DNA from: Paraburkholderia sediminicola | GTDB lineage: Bacteria > Pseudomonadota > Gammaproteobacteria > Burkholderiales > Burkholderiaceae | Direction of reading: 5' to 3' | Length of the DNA stretch: 64,000 nt | Assembly: GCF_902859805.1 (NCBI RefSeq) | Contig: NZ_CADIKC010000010.1 | Location: forward strand, 186,001-250,000 | In this document: in pieces, positions 8,818 to 16,781 of the stretch | Numbering within the stretch: position 1 is the stretch's first letter | How the letters are laid out: the number at the start of each line of letters is the position of its first letter | The notes under the pieces: generated by a model | What the model was told of the DNA's origin: nothing | Seen by the model: the letters and a program-made list of their open reading frames with translations, nothing else | Database searches by the model: none | Translations under genes and position numbers: made by a program

Positions 8818-9198
8818 TTACCAGCCCCAATACGGTGAGTAGCCTACGCCGACACCCGTACCCCAGCCGTGCCCCCAACCTCCGCCGTAATAACTGCCGT
8901 AGACGCTGACAGGCGGCGAGTAATAACGCGAGTACGCTTGAGCCGCGTTCTCGGCGGCAATGGCCTGATTCTGATCGGAGAGCACCTGACGGTCGATCGC
9001 ATCATAGCGCTCGCGTTCTTCCGGCGTGAGCGGCCGGGCGGTGCTGGCCATGCCTGACTGGTCGGCCGGAAGGCGGCTATAAATCGGTGATGGCCCCGGT
9101 GGGTCCATCACACAGCCCGTAAGCGCAGCACTGCCGGCGACGACTGCCAGCACGGTCAACGAGCGCATGCAATGCCTGAGCGAAGTAGGAATGTTCAT
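8818..9198 (-). CDS. small Gly/Tyr-rich outer-membrane-type lipoprotein
   Basis: A 126-residue protein with an N-terminal signal and lipobox LTGC (Cys29), so it should be lipidated. The middle is charged (TPEERERYDAIDRQV) and the last 35 residues are rich in Gly, Tyr, Trp and Pro. GGAGAT seven bases before ATG 9198 supports this start; an internal ATG at 9168 is possible but lacks that site. No named family recognised. It is convergent with ftsB and separated from hslO by 167 bases. Sorting to the outer membrane is a guess: the residue after Cys is Val, not Asp. Confidence 0.82.
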   Translation of the reverse strand: MNIPTSLRHCMRSLTVLAVVAGSAALTGCVMDPPGPSPIYSRLPADQSGMASTARPLTPEERERYDAIDRQVLSDQNQAIAAENAAQAYSRYYSPPVSVYGSYYGGGWGHGWGTGVGVGYSPYWGW

Positions 9199-9365
9199 TT
9201 TTGATCTCCATCGGTCGGATGCCTAAGCAAAACATGCGCAACGCGCACCGCCCGTGATCCCACTCAACGATCGACGATAACGCGCCGCCCAAGCCCCAAA
9301 AAACAGCAGGCGACGCGTCATTTTACTGCCGTAAAGCCCGTGTAACGCGCCGCCGCCTGGCCGCT

Positions 9366-10316
9366 TCAGTGCCGCTGGTCGGCCGCCGGTGTCACGCCTT
9401 GTGAGAGCGCATTCGCGACGAAAAGTTGCGCCACATCGACCGGATCGAATTCGTACCGTTGATTACAGAATTCGCAATGAATCTCGACGTGACCGCGCTC
9501 TTCGATCACGCCGTCCACTTCTTCGCGGCCCAGCATCTTCAGCATGGCGCCGACTTTTTCGCGCGAACAGCTGCATTCGAAGCGTGTTGTGGCCGGTTCG
9601 AAATGCTGCACGTTCTCCTGCCAGAACAGACGCCGGAAAATCGTTGCCGGTTCTTCTTTCAGCAGTTCGTCTTGCGACATGGTGCCGCCGAGTGTGCAGA
9701 CGCGCTCCCACGTGTCCGCATCCAGATCGCCCGGATGCGGGACGATGCCGCCGTCGCCCGGCAGCTTTTGCAGCAGCATGCCAACTGCGCGCTCGGTGTT
9801 CGCCGCGAGCCACAGGCGCGTGTCGAGCTGCTCCGAGTGATGCATGTAGTGCTCGAGCACTTCGGACATCGACTTGAGCGGGCCGTCCACACCCGAGAGC
9901 GGCACGATACTTTGATACGGCTGCTGGCCAGGCTGCTTGTCGCGCGGGTCGAGCGTGATCACGCAACGGCCATGGCCGCTTGCGTTGACCAGGTCGATCA
10001 TGGAAGTGGTGTCGTCGATCGTATTGCCCGCTTCGCCGGAGAGCTTGGCGGTGGCGCGCATCGACAGGTCGGAGCTGCACTGCACGACCAGCATCTTGGC
10101 CGGGCCGTCGCCGAAGATCTGCATGACGAGCGTGCCGTCGAACTTGAGGTTCGCCGAAAGCAGCGCGCACGCGGCCATCATCTCGCCCAGAATCGTCCGA
10201 ACGGGCGCCGGATAGTCCCGGCGCGTCAGCACTTCCTGCCACGTATTGCGCAGCGAAACGATCTCGCCGCGCACCGGCGCCGCGCTGAACATGAATTTTT
10301 GCAACTGGTCGCTCAC
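9366..10316 (-). CDS. hslO: redox-regulated chaperone Hsp33
   Basis: Holdase chaperone switched on by oxidation and unfolding stress, acting in the cytoplasm. The 316 residues have the N-terminal Hsp33 domain and the C-terminal zinc centre Cys248-X-Cys250 ... Cys281-X2-Cys284, which forms disulphides on activation. Length is a little above the E. coli 292. The gene lies 63 bases downstream of the gamma carbonic-anhydrase-like gene on the same strand, so the two may share a transcript. Confidence 0.97.
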   Translation of the reverse strand: MSDQLQKFMFSAAPVRGEIVSLRNTWQEVLTRRDYPAPVRTILGEMMAACALLSANLKFDGTLVMQIFGDGPAKMLVVQCSSDLSMRATAKLSGEAGNTIDDTTSMIDLVNASGHGRCVITLDPRDKQPGQQPYQSIVPLSGVDGPLKSMSEVLEHYMHHSEQLDTRLWLAANTERAVGMLLQKLPGDGGIVPHPGDLDADTWERVCTLGGTMSQDELLKEEPATIFRRLFWQENVQHFEPATTRFECSCSREKVGAMLKMLGREEVDGVIEERGHVEIHCEFCNQRYEFDPVDVAQLFVANALSQGVTPAADQRH

Positions 10317-10379
10317 AACTTTTCCTCGGTCGAATGACGCAGCCTGATGCTGCGCCGTGCGCGCCGCGCGCCCGGCTGA

Positions 10380-10904
10380 CTAGCCGATGCGCACGAGCTG
10401 CGCCTTGAAATATTCGCGGCGTTCGGCATAGCTTGCCGTGCCGCGCTGCATATTGGCGATATCCGTCTCGGTCAGTTCGCGCACCACTTTGGCGGGCGCG
10501 CCGAGAATCAGCGAATTGTCGGGAAACACTTTGCCTTCAGTGACGATGGCGCCCGCTCCGACCAGACAGTTGCGGCCGATTACCGCTCCATTCAAGACCA
10601 CCGCCTGAATTCCGATCAACGAACCTTCCTTGATCGTGCAGCCGTGCAGCATGACCTGATGGCCGATCGTCACATTCGGCTCGATCGTGAGCGGGAAGCC
10701 CGGATCGGTGTGCAGCACCGCGTTTTCCTGGACATTGCTGCCGGCGCCAAGGGTGATCGGCTCGTTGTCGCCGCGAAGCGTCGCGCCGAACCAGACGCTC
10801 GAATTTTCCTCGAGTGTCACGTTGCCGATAATGTTCGCCGAATCCGCAACGAACACGCTTTCATGGATGGTCGGGGCTGCTTCGCCAAGCTTGTAAATGG
10901 TCAC
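10380..10904 (-). CDS. gamma-class carbonic anhydrase-like hexapeptide-repeat protein (YrdA type)
   Basis: A 174-residue left-handed beta-helix protein. His65, His82 and His87 occupy the places of the three metal ligands of short CamH-type gamma carbonic anhydrases, and Gln60 (in NVQENAV) precedes them. Such proteins bind zinc or iron, but many YrdA/PaaY-type members have weak or no measured hydratase activity. Upstream on the minus strand lies a 13-base direct repeat. Family is sure; activity is not. Confidence 0.9.
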   Translation of the reverse strand: MTIYKLGEAAPTIHESVFVADSANIIGNVTLEENSSVWFGATLRGDNEPITLGAGSNVQENAVLHTDPGFPLTIEPNVTIGHQVMLHGCTIKEGSLIGIQAVVLNGAVIGRNCLVGAGAIVTEGKVFPDNSLILGAPAKVVRELTETDIANMQRGTASYAERREYFKAQLVRIG

Positions 10905-11261
10905 GCTGTCTCCTCTTGATCGGTCGCTACACGCGGTTCGAGCGGGCCAGGGCTGCGAAACCGGTTACGAAATGGGGCAGTTAAATGGGGCAGCTAAGGC
11001 CAAACGCCAAAGAAGTGCCCGGAAACGCCCTGATGAACCGGGTTGTCGTGCCGGCCCCGCGCCCTAGGCGCGCGAGATGGTCGAATCGAGTATTGTAAAC
11101 GGTTGTGTGCTTATGCCGCTCGGCGGTGCTGTGAGCCGTCCGGCGCCCAGCTTCGGCAAGCCTTGCGCCTTCCGTCCTGCCTGTTGCCGTTCTCTTTGCC
11201 AACCTGGCCGCCATGATTTCCGCTGCTCCGTCTGTTCCGCCTATTCTGCCTATTCCAGCCG
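10905..11261. other. 357-base divergent intergenic region
   Basis: Separates the minus-strand gamma carbonic-anhydrase-like gene from the plus-strand DUF455 gene and must hold both promoters. It contains the direct repeat at 10970-10993, a TATTGT at 11091-11096 that could be a weak -10 for the plus strand, and a C/T-rich stretch at 11229-11258 with partly repeated CTATTC units. I see no coding signal. Confidence 0.5.
10970..10993. repeat. direct repeat AAATGGGGCAG, two copies
   Basis: AAATGGGGCAG at 10970-10980 and again at 10983-10993, two bases apart (13-base period), about 70 bases upstream of the gamma carbonic-anhydrase-like gene on the minus strand. Confidence 0.8.
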
Positions 11262-12140
11262 ATGTCGACGAATCCTGAGCCTTGCCCAAATCGCGCGAAC
11301 TGCGCGCGCACCGCGGCGCTGGCCGCATTGCGCGAAATCGATCCGGCAACCAAGGCAGCTGCGGCCCGCGCGTTATACGCAGCGGTGCTCGACGGCAGCC
11401 TCGCTTGCCTCGCGGACCTCGAACTCTCCGAGCCGCCCGGCCTGCCGGGCCGTCCCGCCCGTCCCGAACTGGTCGATCCGCGCAAACTGAAGCGCCGCAG
11501 CATGCAATCGCCCGAAGGGCGAGCCGTCTTGCTGCACGCGCTGGCGCATATCGAATTCAACGCCATCAACCTCGCGCTCGACGCCGTCTGGCGCTTTGCC
11601 GGCATGCCCGCCGCGTTCTACACCGACTGGCTCAAAGTCGCTGCCGAAGAGGCCCATCACTTCTCATTGCTGGTCGCGCGGCTCGCGGAATTCGGCCATG
11701 CCTATGGCGATTTTCCCGCGCACGACGGTCTCTGGGACATGTGCGAGCGTACCCGTGCTGACGTCCTGGCGCGCATGGCGCTGGTGCCGCGCACCCTCGA
11801 AGCGCGCGGCCTCGACGCCTCGCCGCCGATCCGCGCCCGCCTGCAGCAGGCGGGGGATCCGGCGTCCGCAGCGATTCTCGACGTAATCCTGCGCGACGAA
11901 ATCGGCCATGTGCTGATCGGCAACCGCTGGTTCCGTCATCTGTGCGATGCGGGCGGCCTCGATCCGCACGCCACCTACACGCGCCTCGCCGACCAGTATC
12001 ACGCACCGAAATTGCGCGGTCCGTTCAATTTCGAGGCGCGTCGCGACGCCGGTTTCGACGAGGCCGAACTGGCCGCGCTGGTCGCCCTTGCTGGCCTCGA
12101 CGCTGAGCAGCCGGTTCCGCCGGCCACCCAGGTCACTTAG
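11262..12140 (+). CDS. DUF455 ferritin-like protein
   Basis: A 292-residue member of the DUF455 family, which belongs to the ferritin-like four-helix fold. The helices carry paired acidic/His motifs fit to bind two metals: AHIEFNAI, AAEEAHHF and DEIGHV. No signal peptide, so cytoplasmic. Function of the family is not established; related ferritin-like proteins are di-iron or manganese oxidases. The start at 11262 gives MSTNPEP; the Ala-rich N-terminus is not decisive. It stands alone before an alpha/beta hydrolase with its own TATAAT, so no operon partner helps. Confidence 0.85.
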   Translation: MSTNPEPCPNRANCARTAALAALREIDPATKAAAARALYAAVLDGSLACLADLELSEPPGLPGRPARPELVDPRKLKRRSMQSPEGRAVLLHALAHIEFNAINLALDAVWRFAGMPAAFYTDWLKVAAEEAHHFSLLVARLAEFGHAYGDFPAHDGLWDMCERTRADVLARMALVPRTLEARGLDASPPIRARLQQAGDPASAAILDVILRDEIGHVLIGNRWFRHLCDAGGLDPHATYTRLADQYHAPKLRGPFNFEARRDAGFDEAELAALVALAGLDAEQPVPPATQVT

Positions 12141-12210
12141 GCCATTCAGGCCGCGGGTAACTGAAGCCTTTTTCCATAGCGGGACGCCACGCATCGTCCA
12201 GCTATCTCGT

Positions 12211-12216
12211 TATAAT
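12211..12216 (+). promoter_or_regulatory. -10 element before the alpha/beta hydrolase at 12250
   Basis: Perfect TATAAT 33 bases before ATG 12250. No good -35 is visible at the right distance. Confidence 0.5.
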
Positions 12217-12249
12217 CGAACGACCATTCTTTTTTTGGGCGCGCCGTTC

Positions 12250-13134
12250 ATGAATACATCCAGGTCTGAATTCGTCGCCGTGCGCGGCATCCGTCTGCAC
12301 GTGCGGCGTTGGGGCAATCCGGATGCGCCGATGCTCTTCATGCTCCACGGCTGGATGGACGTGGCGGCATCGTTCCAGTTCGTCGTCGACGCATTGGGCG
12401 GCGACTGGCAGGTGATTGCGCCCGATATGCGCGGCTTCGGCCTGTCGGACTGGCCGGTCGCCGAGCGCGGCGGCGGCAACTACTGGATCCAGGATTACCT
12501 CGGCGACCTGGACGCGTTGCTCGACCACTATGCGCCGACCGGCGAAGTCAATCTTGTGGGCCACAGCATGGGCGCGAACATCGTTTGCCTGTATGCGGGC
12601 GTGCGGCCGGAGCGGGTGCGGCGCGTGGTCGATCTGGAAGGTTTCGGTCTCGCGCCGTCGCACTCGGCGCAAGCGCCCAAGCGCCTGCGCAACTGGCTCG
12701 ATGAATTGCGCGATCCGCCCCAGTTGAAGCGTTACGCGTCGCTGGACGATGTCGCCGGCCGTCTGATCAAGACCAACCCGCGCCTCGCTCCCCAGCGCGC
12801 GGAGTTCCTTGCGCAGCACTGGTCCAAACCGGACGGAGAAGGGCGCTTCATGCTGCTCGCCGATCCGGCGCACAAACTGCGCGGGCCGACGTTGTATCGC
12901 CTCGACGAAGTAATGGCCGTCTGGCGCAAGGTTACCGCGAAGGTGCTGCACGTCGAGGCCGCCAACTCACCGACGCTGGCACAGATTGCTGGCGAGATTC
13001 CGCTCGACGAGTTCAAGGAGCGCTTCCAGGCTTTTCCGAACTGGCGCGAGAAGATCATCGACGAAGCGGGACATATGGTGCATCACGATCAGCCCGAGCA
13101 GGTCGCCGCGCTGATCGAGGGCTTCTGCGCCTGA
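12250..13134 (+). CDS. alpha/beta-fold hydrolase
   Basis: A 294-residue hydrolase with the cap-containing epoxide-hydrolase/haloperoxidase look: HGWMD oxyanion loop, PDMRGFGLSDWP, nucleophile G-H-S106-M-G and a final DEAGHMVHHDQPE with the catalytic His. The reading frame is open far upstream into DUF455, but ATG 12250 is chosen because TATAAT at 12211 lies just ahead and homology to the fold begins there. No clear ribosome site precedes it. Substrate unknown; it is not closely related to the hydrolase at 3111. Confidence 0.87.
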   Translation: MNTSRSEFVAVRGIRLHVRRWGNPDAPMLFMLHGWMDVAASFQFVVDALGGDWQVIAPDMRGFGLSDWPVAERGGGNYWIQDYLGDLDALLDHYAPTGEVNLVGHSMGANIVCLYAGVRPERVRRVVDLEGFGLAPSHSAQAPKRLRNWLDELRDPPQLKRYASLDDVAGRLIKTNPRLAPQRAEFLAQHWSKPDGEGRFMLLADPAHKLRGPTLYRLDEVMAVWRKVTAKVLHVEAANSPTLAQIAGEIPLDEFKERFQAFPNWREKIIDEAGHMVHHDQPEQVAALIEGFCA

Positions 13135-13190
13135 ACCTTGCAAAAGGGTTTCGGCACGCAGACCACCATCGCGAGATAGCGCTGCGGCCA

Positions 13191-13209
13191 TTTACTGCGT
13201 TGCAGTAAA
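13191..13209. promoter_or_regulatory. perfect inverted repeat, candidate operator
   Basis: TTTACTGC-GTT-GCAGTAAA: eight-base arms with a three-base centre, 29 bases before the PHP gene start at 13238. The symmetry and AT-rich ends suit a dimeric regulator binding over or near the promoter; there is no T run, so a terminator is unlikely. Confidence 0.55.
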
Positions 13210-13237
13210 ATGAGTGCAGAACCTTCTCAAGACAAAG

Positions 13238-14068
13238 ATGAACGCCGACCTACATTGTCACTCCACCGTTTCCGACGGCCAATTCGCGCCGGCCGATGTC
13301 GCGCGCCGTGCGCACGCGGGCGGCGTGACACTGTGGGCGCTGACCGACCACGACGAACTGGGTGGCCAGCACGAAGCGCGCAGCACGGCTGAAGCGCTCG
13401 GCATGGGTTACCTGAGCGGCGTGGAGATTTCGGTTACGTGGGCGTCGCGCACCGTGCACATCGTCGGGCTCGGCGTCGACCCGACCAGCTCGATCCTGAT
13501 CGACGGCCTCGCGCGAACCCGCAACGGCCGCGCCGCGCGCGCCGAAGCGATTGGCGAGCAGTTGGCCACGCTCGGCATCCCCGACGCCTATCAAGGCGCG
13601 CTCAAATACGTTTCGAACCCGGACATGATTTCGCGCACGCACTTCGCGCGCTTCATGGTTGAAAACGGCTACGCCAGCTCGACGCAGGACGTGTTCACCC
13701 GTTATCTCGGCGACGGCAAGCCCGGCTACGTGTCGCATCGCTGGGCGAAACTGGCGGACGCGGTTGGCTGGATTCAGGCGGCCGGCGGCGAGGCGATCAT
13801 CGCGCACCCGGGGCGCTATGCGTACTCGCCGGTCGAATTCGACGCGTTCTTCGCCGAATTCATCGACCTCGGCGGTAAAGCTATCGAAGTGGTGACGGGC
13901 AGCCACACGCCGGATCAGTACCGCGAATACGCGGACGTCGCGCGCCGCTTCGGCTTCGAAGCTTCGCGCGGCTCTGACTTCCATGCACCCGGCGAAGGCC
14001 GTGTCGATCTCGGCACGCTGCCGCCGCTGCCTTCCGATCTCAAGCCCGTCTGGGAACGCTGGCTGTGA
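13238..14068 (+). CDS. PHP-domain phosphoesterase, RNase AM / YciV type
   Basis: A 276-residue polymerase-and-histidinol-phosphatase domain enzyme. Metal ligands are visible as H6-C-H8 in DLHCHST, TDHDEL and SDFHAPGE. E. coli YciV (Rnm) of this family removes 5' nucleotides from 3',5'-bisphosphates and RNA 5' ends. I choose ATG 13238 (MNADLHCHS) since the metal motif normally sits at the very N-terminus; a GTG at 13214 would add eight residues. A YciO-like gene follows, the same pair as in E. coli near the trp genes. Which substrate it uses here is inferred from the family only. Confidence 0.88.
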   Translation: MNADLHCHSTVSDGQFAPADVARRAHAGGVTLWALTDHDELGGQHEARSTAEALGMGYLSGVEISVTWASRTVHIVGLGVDPTSSILIDGLARTRNGRAARAEAIGEQLATLGIPDAYQGALKYVSNPDMISRTHFARFMVENGYASSTQDVFTRYLGDGKPGYVSHRWAKLADAVGWIQAAGGEAIIAHPGRYAYSPVEFDAFFAEFIDLGGKAIEVVTGSHTPDQYREYADVARRFGFEASRGSDFHAPGEGRVDLGTLPPLPSDLKPVWERWL

Positions 14069-14210
14069 TCGCGCGCCGTGCCTCGGCGGCACGATATGCG
14101 CGACTGTCTCCGTCCGAGGGGCGTGCTTTCGCCCGATCTTCCGCCTGGCTTTCCATCCGAATTCCGTCCGCTGTTTTGTCCGCTGTCACTCGTAGCCATC
14201 GTTAGTCAAA

Positions 14211-14846
14211 ATGTCCCAATACTTTCGGCTTCATCCGGATAACCCGCAGCCGCGCCTCGTCAAACAGGCCGTGCAGATCATCAACGACGGCGGCGTCGTC
14301 GCGTTGCCGACGGATTCGAGCTACGCGCTCGCCTGTCACCTCGACGACAAGGACGCGGTCGAGCGCCTGCGGCGCATTCGCGGGCTCGACGAGAAGGCCT
14401 TGTTGTCGTTGCTGGTGCGCGACCTCTCGGAGCTATCGAACTTCGCAATGGTCGACAACCGGCAGTACCGCCTGATCAAGTCGGTCACGCCGGGCCCTTA
14501 CGTCTTTGTATTGCAGGCCACCAAAGAGGTGCCGCGCCGCCTGTCGCACCCGTCGCGCAAGACGATCGGCCTGCGGGTGCCGGAGCATGCGATTACGCTG
14601 GCCATTCTCGAAGAACTCGGCCAGCCGCTGCTCGGCTCCACACTGATCATGCCGGGTGAAACCCAGCCGTTGAACGACCCGGAAGAAATCCGCGAACGGC
14701 TCGAGAAACAGCTGGACCTGGTGATCGACGGCGGCCCGTGTGTGTGCGAACCGTCTACCGTGATCGATCTGACCGGCGCCGAACCGGTGCTGGTGCGGCC
14801 AGGGCGCGGTTCTCTCGCGCCCTTCGGGCTCGAAGAGACGGCATGA
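14211..14846 (+). CDS. Sua5/YciO/YrdC-type protein (YciO branch)
   Basis: A 211-residue protein of the YrdC-like fold that binds ATP, threonine and RNA. Motifs are ALPTDSSYALAC, KPG-loop equivalent SVTPGPYVFVL, RVPEH and STVIDLTG. The true tRNA threonylcarbamoyladenylate enzyme is TsaC/Sua5; YciO relatives share the fold but have much lower activity in E. coli. The neighbouring YciV-type gene favours the YciO branch. It is in a same-strand run with the PHP gene (142 bases upstream) and the M50 protease (47 bases downstream). Confidence 0.88.
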   Translation: MSQYFRLHPDNPQPRLVKQAVQIINDGGVVALPTDSSYALACHLDDKDAVERLRRIRGLDEKALLSLLVRDLSELSNFAMVDNRQYRLIKSVTPGPYVFVLQATKEVPRRLSHPSRKTIGLRVPEHAITLAILEELGQPLLGSTLIMPGETQPLNDPEEIRERLEKQLDLVIDGGPCVCEPSTVIDLTGAEPVLVRPGRGSLAPFGLEETA

Positions 14847-14880
14847 GTGAAAGCGGACAGACGCACGCAATCGCGTTGTT

Positions 14881-14886
14881 ACAATA
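14881..14886 (+). promoter_or_regulatory. -10-like TACAAT immediately before the M50 protease start
   Basis: TACAAT ends only seven bases ahead of ATG 14894. If used, transcription would start at or next to the ATG and give a leaderless mRNA. No strong -35 is seen. Confidence 0.4.
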
Positions 14887-14893
14887 GCGAGTT

Positions 14894-15556
14894 ATGGATT
14901 CTTCCCTGATACAAACCATTGCGGTTTACGCGTTGCCGGTGATTTTCGCGATCACGCTGCATGAAGCCGCGCATGGCTACGTCGCGCGCTGGCTCGGCGA
15001 CAACACCGCGTACGTGCTCGGCCGCGTCTCCGTCAATCCGATGCGGCACATCGATCCGCTCGGCACGATCGCGATTCCCTTGCTGTTGTACTTCGCGACC
15101 AGCGGTGCGTTCATGTTCGGCTACGCGAAACCCGTGCCGGTCGCCTTCGGCAATCTGCGCAATCCGCGTTGGGGCAGCCTGTGGGTCGCGGCCGCCGGGC
15201 CGGCCTGCAATTTCGTGCAGGCGCTGGTGTGGGGCCTGATCGGCGTCGCACTTGCCGTGGGTGGGATTGACGAGCCTTTCTTCACGCGCATGGCGGCAGC
15301 GGGCGTCGGCGTGAATCTCGTGCTCGGCGTGCTCAACCTGTTTCCGCTGCCCCCGCTCGACGGCGGCCGCGTGCTGATGGCGCTGTTGCCGCCGCGGCAA
15401 TCGATCGCGTTGTCGCGCCTCGAACCATACGGCTTTTTCATCGTGATGGCGCTCGTCATGACGGGCACGCTCACGCGCTATTGGCTGAGCCCGCTCGTGA
15501 CGCTCGGCTACGGTGCGATTACCGCAATTCTGACTCCACTTGTTTCGCTTTTCTAA
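14894..15556 (+). CDS. site-2 protease family (M50) membrane metalloprotease
   Basis: A 220-residue protein with four to six membrane segments. The zinc site is H23-E24-A-A-H27 in the first helix and D156 in PLPPLDGGR, the usual M50 pair; NPMRHIDPLGT is the conserved loop after helix two. It is the short form without PDZ domain, so it differs from RseP. Substrate unknown. No Shine-Dalgarno motif precedes the ATG. The stop is six bases before trpS, so they are likely co-transcribed. Confidence 0.92.
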   Translation: MDSSLIQTIAVYALPVIFAITLHEAAHGYVARWLGDNTAYVLGRVSVNPMRHIDPLGTIAIPLLLYFATSGAFMFGYAKPVPVAFGNLRNPRWGSLWVAAAGPACNFVQALVWGLIGVALAVGGIDEPFFTRMAAAGVGVNLVLGVLNLFPLPPLDGGRVLMALLPPRQSIALSRLEPYGFFIVMALVMTGTLTRYWLSPLVTLGYGAITAILTPLVSLF

Positions 15557-15562
15557 ATAACC

Positions 15563-16765
15563 ATGTTCCCAGACCGTATCTTCTCCGGCATGCGGCCCAC
15601 CGGGTCGCTGCACCTCGGCCACTATCACGGCGTGCTGAAAAACTGGGTGCGGCTGCAGTCCGAGTACCCGTGTTTCTTCTGTGTGGTCGACTGGCACGCG
15701 CTCACGACGCACTACGAAACGCCCGAAGTGATCGAAAAGAACGTGTGGGACGTGCTGATCGACTGGCTCGCGTCAGGCATCGATCCGGCGCAGGCTACGC
15801 TGTTCATCCAGAGCAAGGTGCCCGAACATGCGGAACTGGCGTTGCTGCTCGGCATGAGCACGCCGCTCGGCTGGCTGGAACGTGTGCCGACCTACAAGGA
15901 GCAGCAGGAAAAGCTGAAGGACAAGGACCTGTCCACCTACGGCTTCCTCGGTTATCCGGTGCTGATGGCGGCGGACATTCTGCTGTATCGCGGCTCGCTC
16001 GTGCCGGTTGGCGAAGATCAGGTGCCGCACGTCGAAATGACGCGTGAAATCGCGCGCCGCTTCAACTATCTGTACGGCCGCGAACCGGGTTTCGAAGAGA
16101 AAGCGAATGACGCGGCCAAGAAGCTGGGCGGTAAGCGCGCCAAGCTTTATCACGAGCTGCGCAACGCCTATCAGCAGGAAGGCGACGACGAAGCGCTCGA
16201 GCAGGCGCGGGCGATGTTGCAGGAATCGCAGAGCCTGTCGATGAGCGATCGCGAGCGTCTGTTCGGTTACCTCGAAGGCTCGCGCAAGATCATCCTGGTC
16301 GAACCGCAGGCCATGCTGACCGAAGCGTCGCGCATGCCGGGTCTCGACGGCCAGAAGATGTCGAAGTCCTACGGCAATACGATCGGCCTGCGCGAAGACG
16401 CGGAAACGATCACGAAGAAGGTCCGCACCATGCCGACCGATCCGGCCCGCGTGCGCCGCACCGATCCGGGTGATCCGGACAAGTGCCCGGTGTGGCAACT
16501 GCATCAGGTCTATACGGACGAAGCCACCCACGAATGGGTGCAGAAGGGCTGCCGAAGCGCGGGTATCGGTTGCCTCGAATGCAAGCAGCCGGTGATCGAA
16601 GGCATTCTGCGCGAGCAGCAGCCGATGCTCGAGCGCGCGCAGAAGTACATGGACGATCCGTCGCTGTTGCGCGCGATCGTCGCCGACGGCTGCGACAAGG
16701 CCCGCAAGTTCGCCACGGAAACGATGCGCGACGTGCGCGAGGCGATGGGCCTGTCGTACAACTGA
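15563..16765 (+). CDS. trpS: tryptophanyl-tRNA synthetase, long form
   Basis: Class I synthetase charging tRNA-Trp. Active-site motifs are H17-L-G-H20 and K265-M-S-K-S269. At 400 residues it is about 65 longer than the E. coli enzyme; the extra part is mostly a block near residues 176-245 that is charged and helical, lying between the Rossmann fold and the KMSKS region. The C-terminal part also has a Cys-containing KGCRSAGIGCLECK stretch. The start six bases after the M50 gene is the only suitable ATG. Confidence 0.96.
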   Translation: MFPDRIFSGMRPTGSLHLGHYHGVLKNWVRLQSEYPCFFCVVDWHALTTHYETPEVIEKNVWDVLIDWLASGIDPAQATLFIQSKVPEHAELALLLGMSTPLGWLERVPTYKEQQEKLKDKDLSTYGFLGYPVLMAADILLYRGSLVPVGEDQVPHVEMTREIARRFNYLYGREPGFEEKANDAAKKLGGKRAKLYHELRNAYQQEGDDEALEQARAMLQESQSLSMSDRERLFGYLEGSRKIILVEPQAMLTEASRMPGLDGQKMSKSYGNTIGLREDAETITKKVRTMPTDPARVRRTDPGDPDKCPVWQLHQVYTDEATHEWVQKGCRSAGIGCLECKQPVIEGILREQQPMLERAQKYMDDPSLLRAIVADGCDKARKFATETMRDVREAMGLSYN

Positions 16766-16781
16766 GCGCGGCGCTGAAGCG

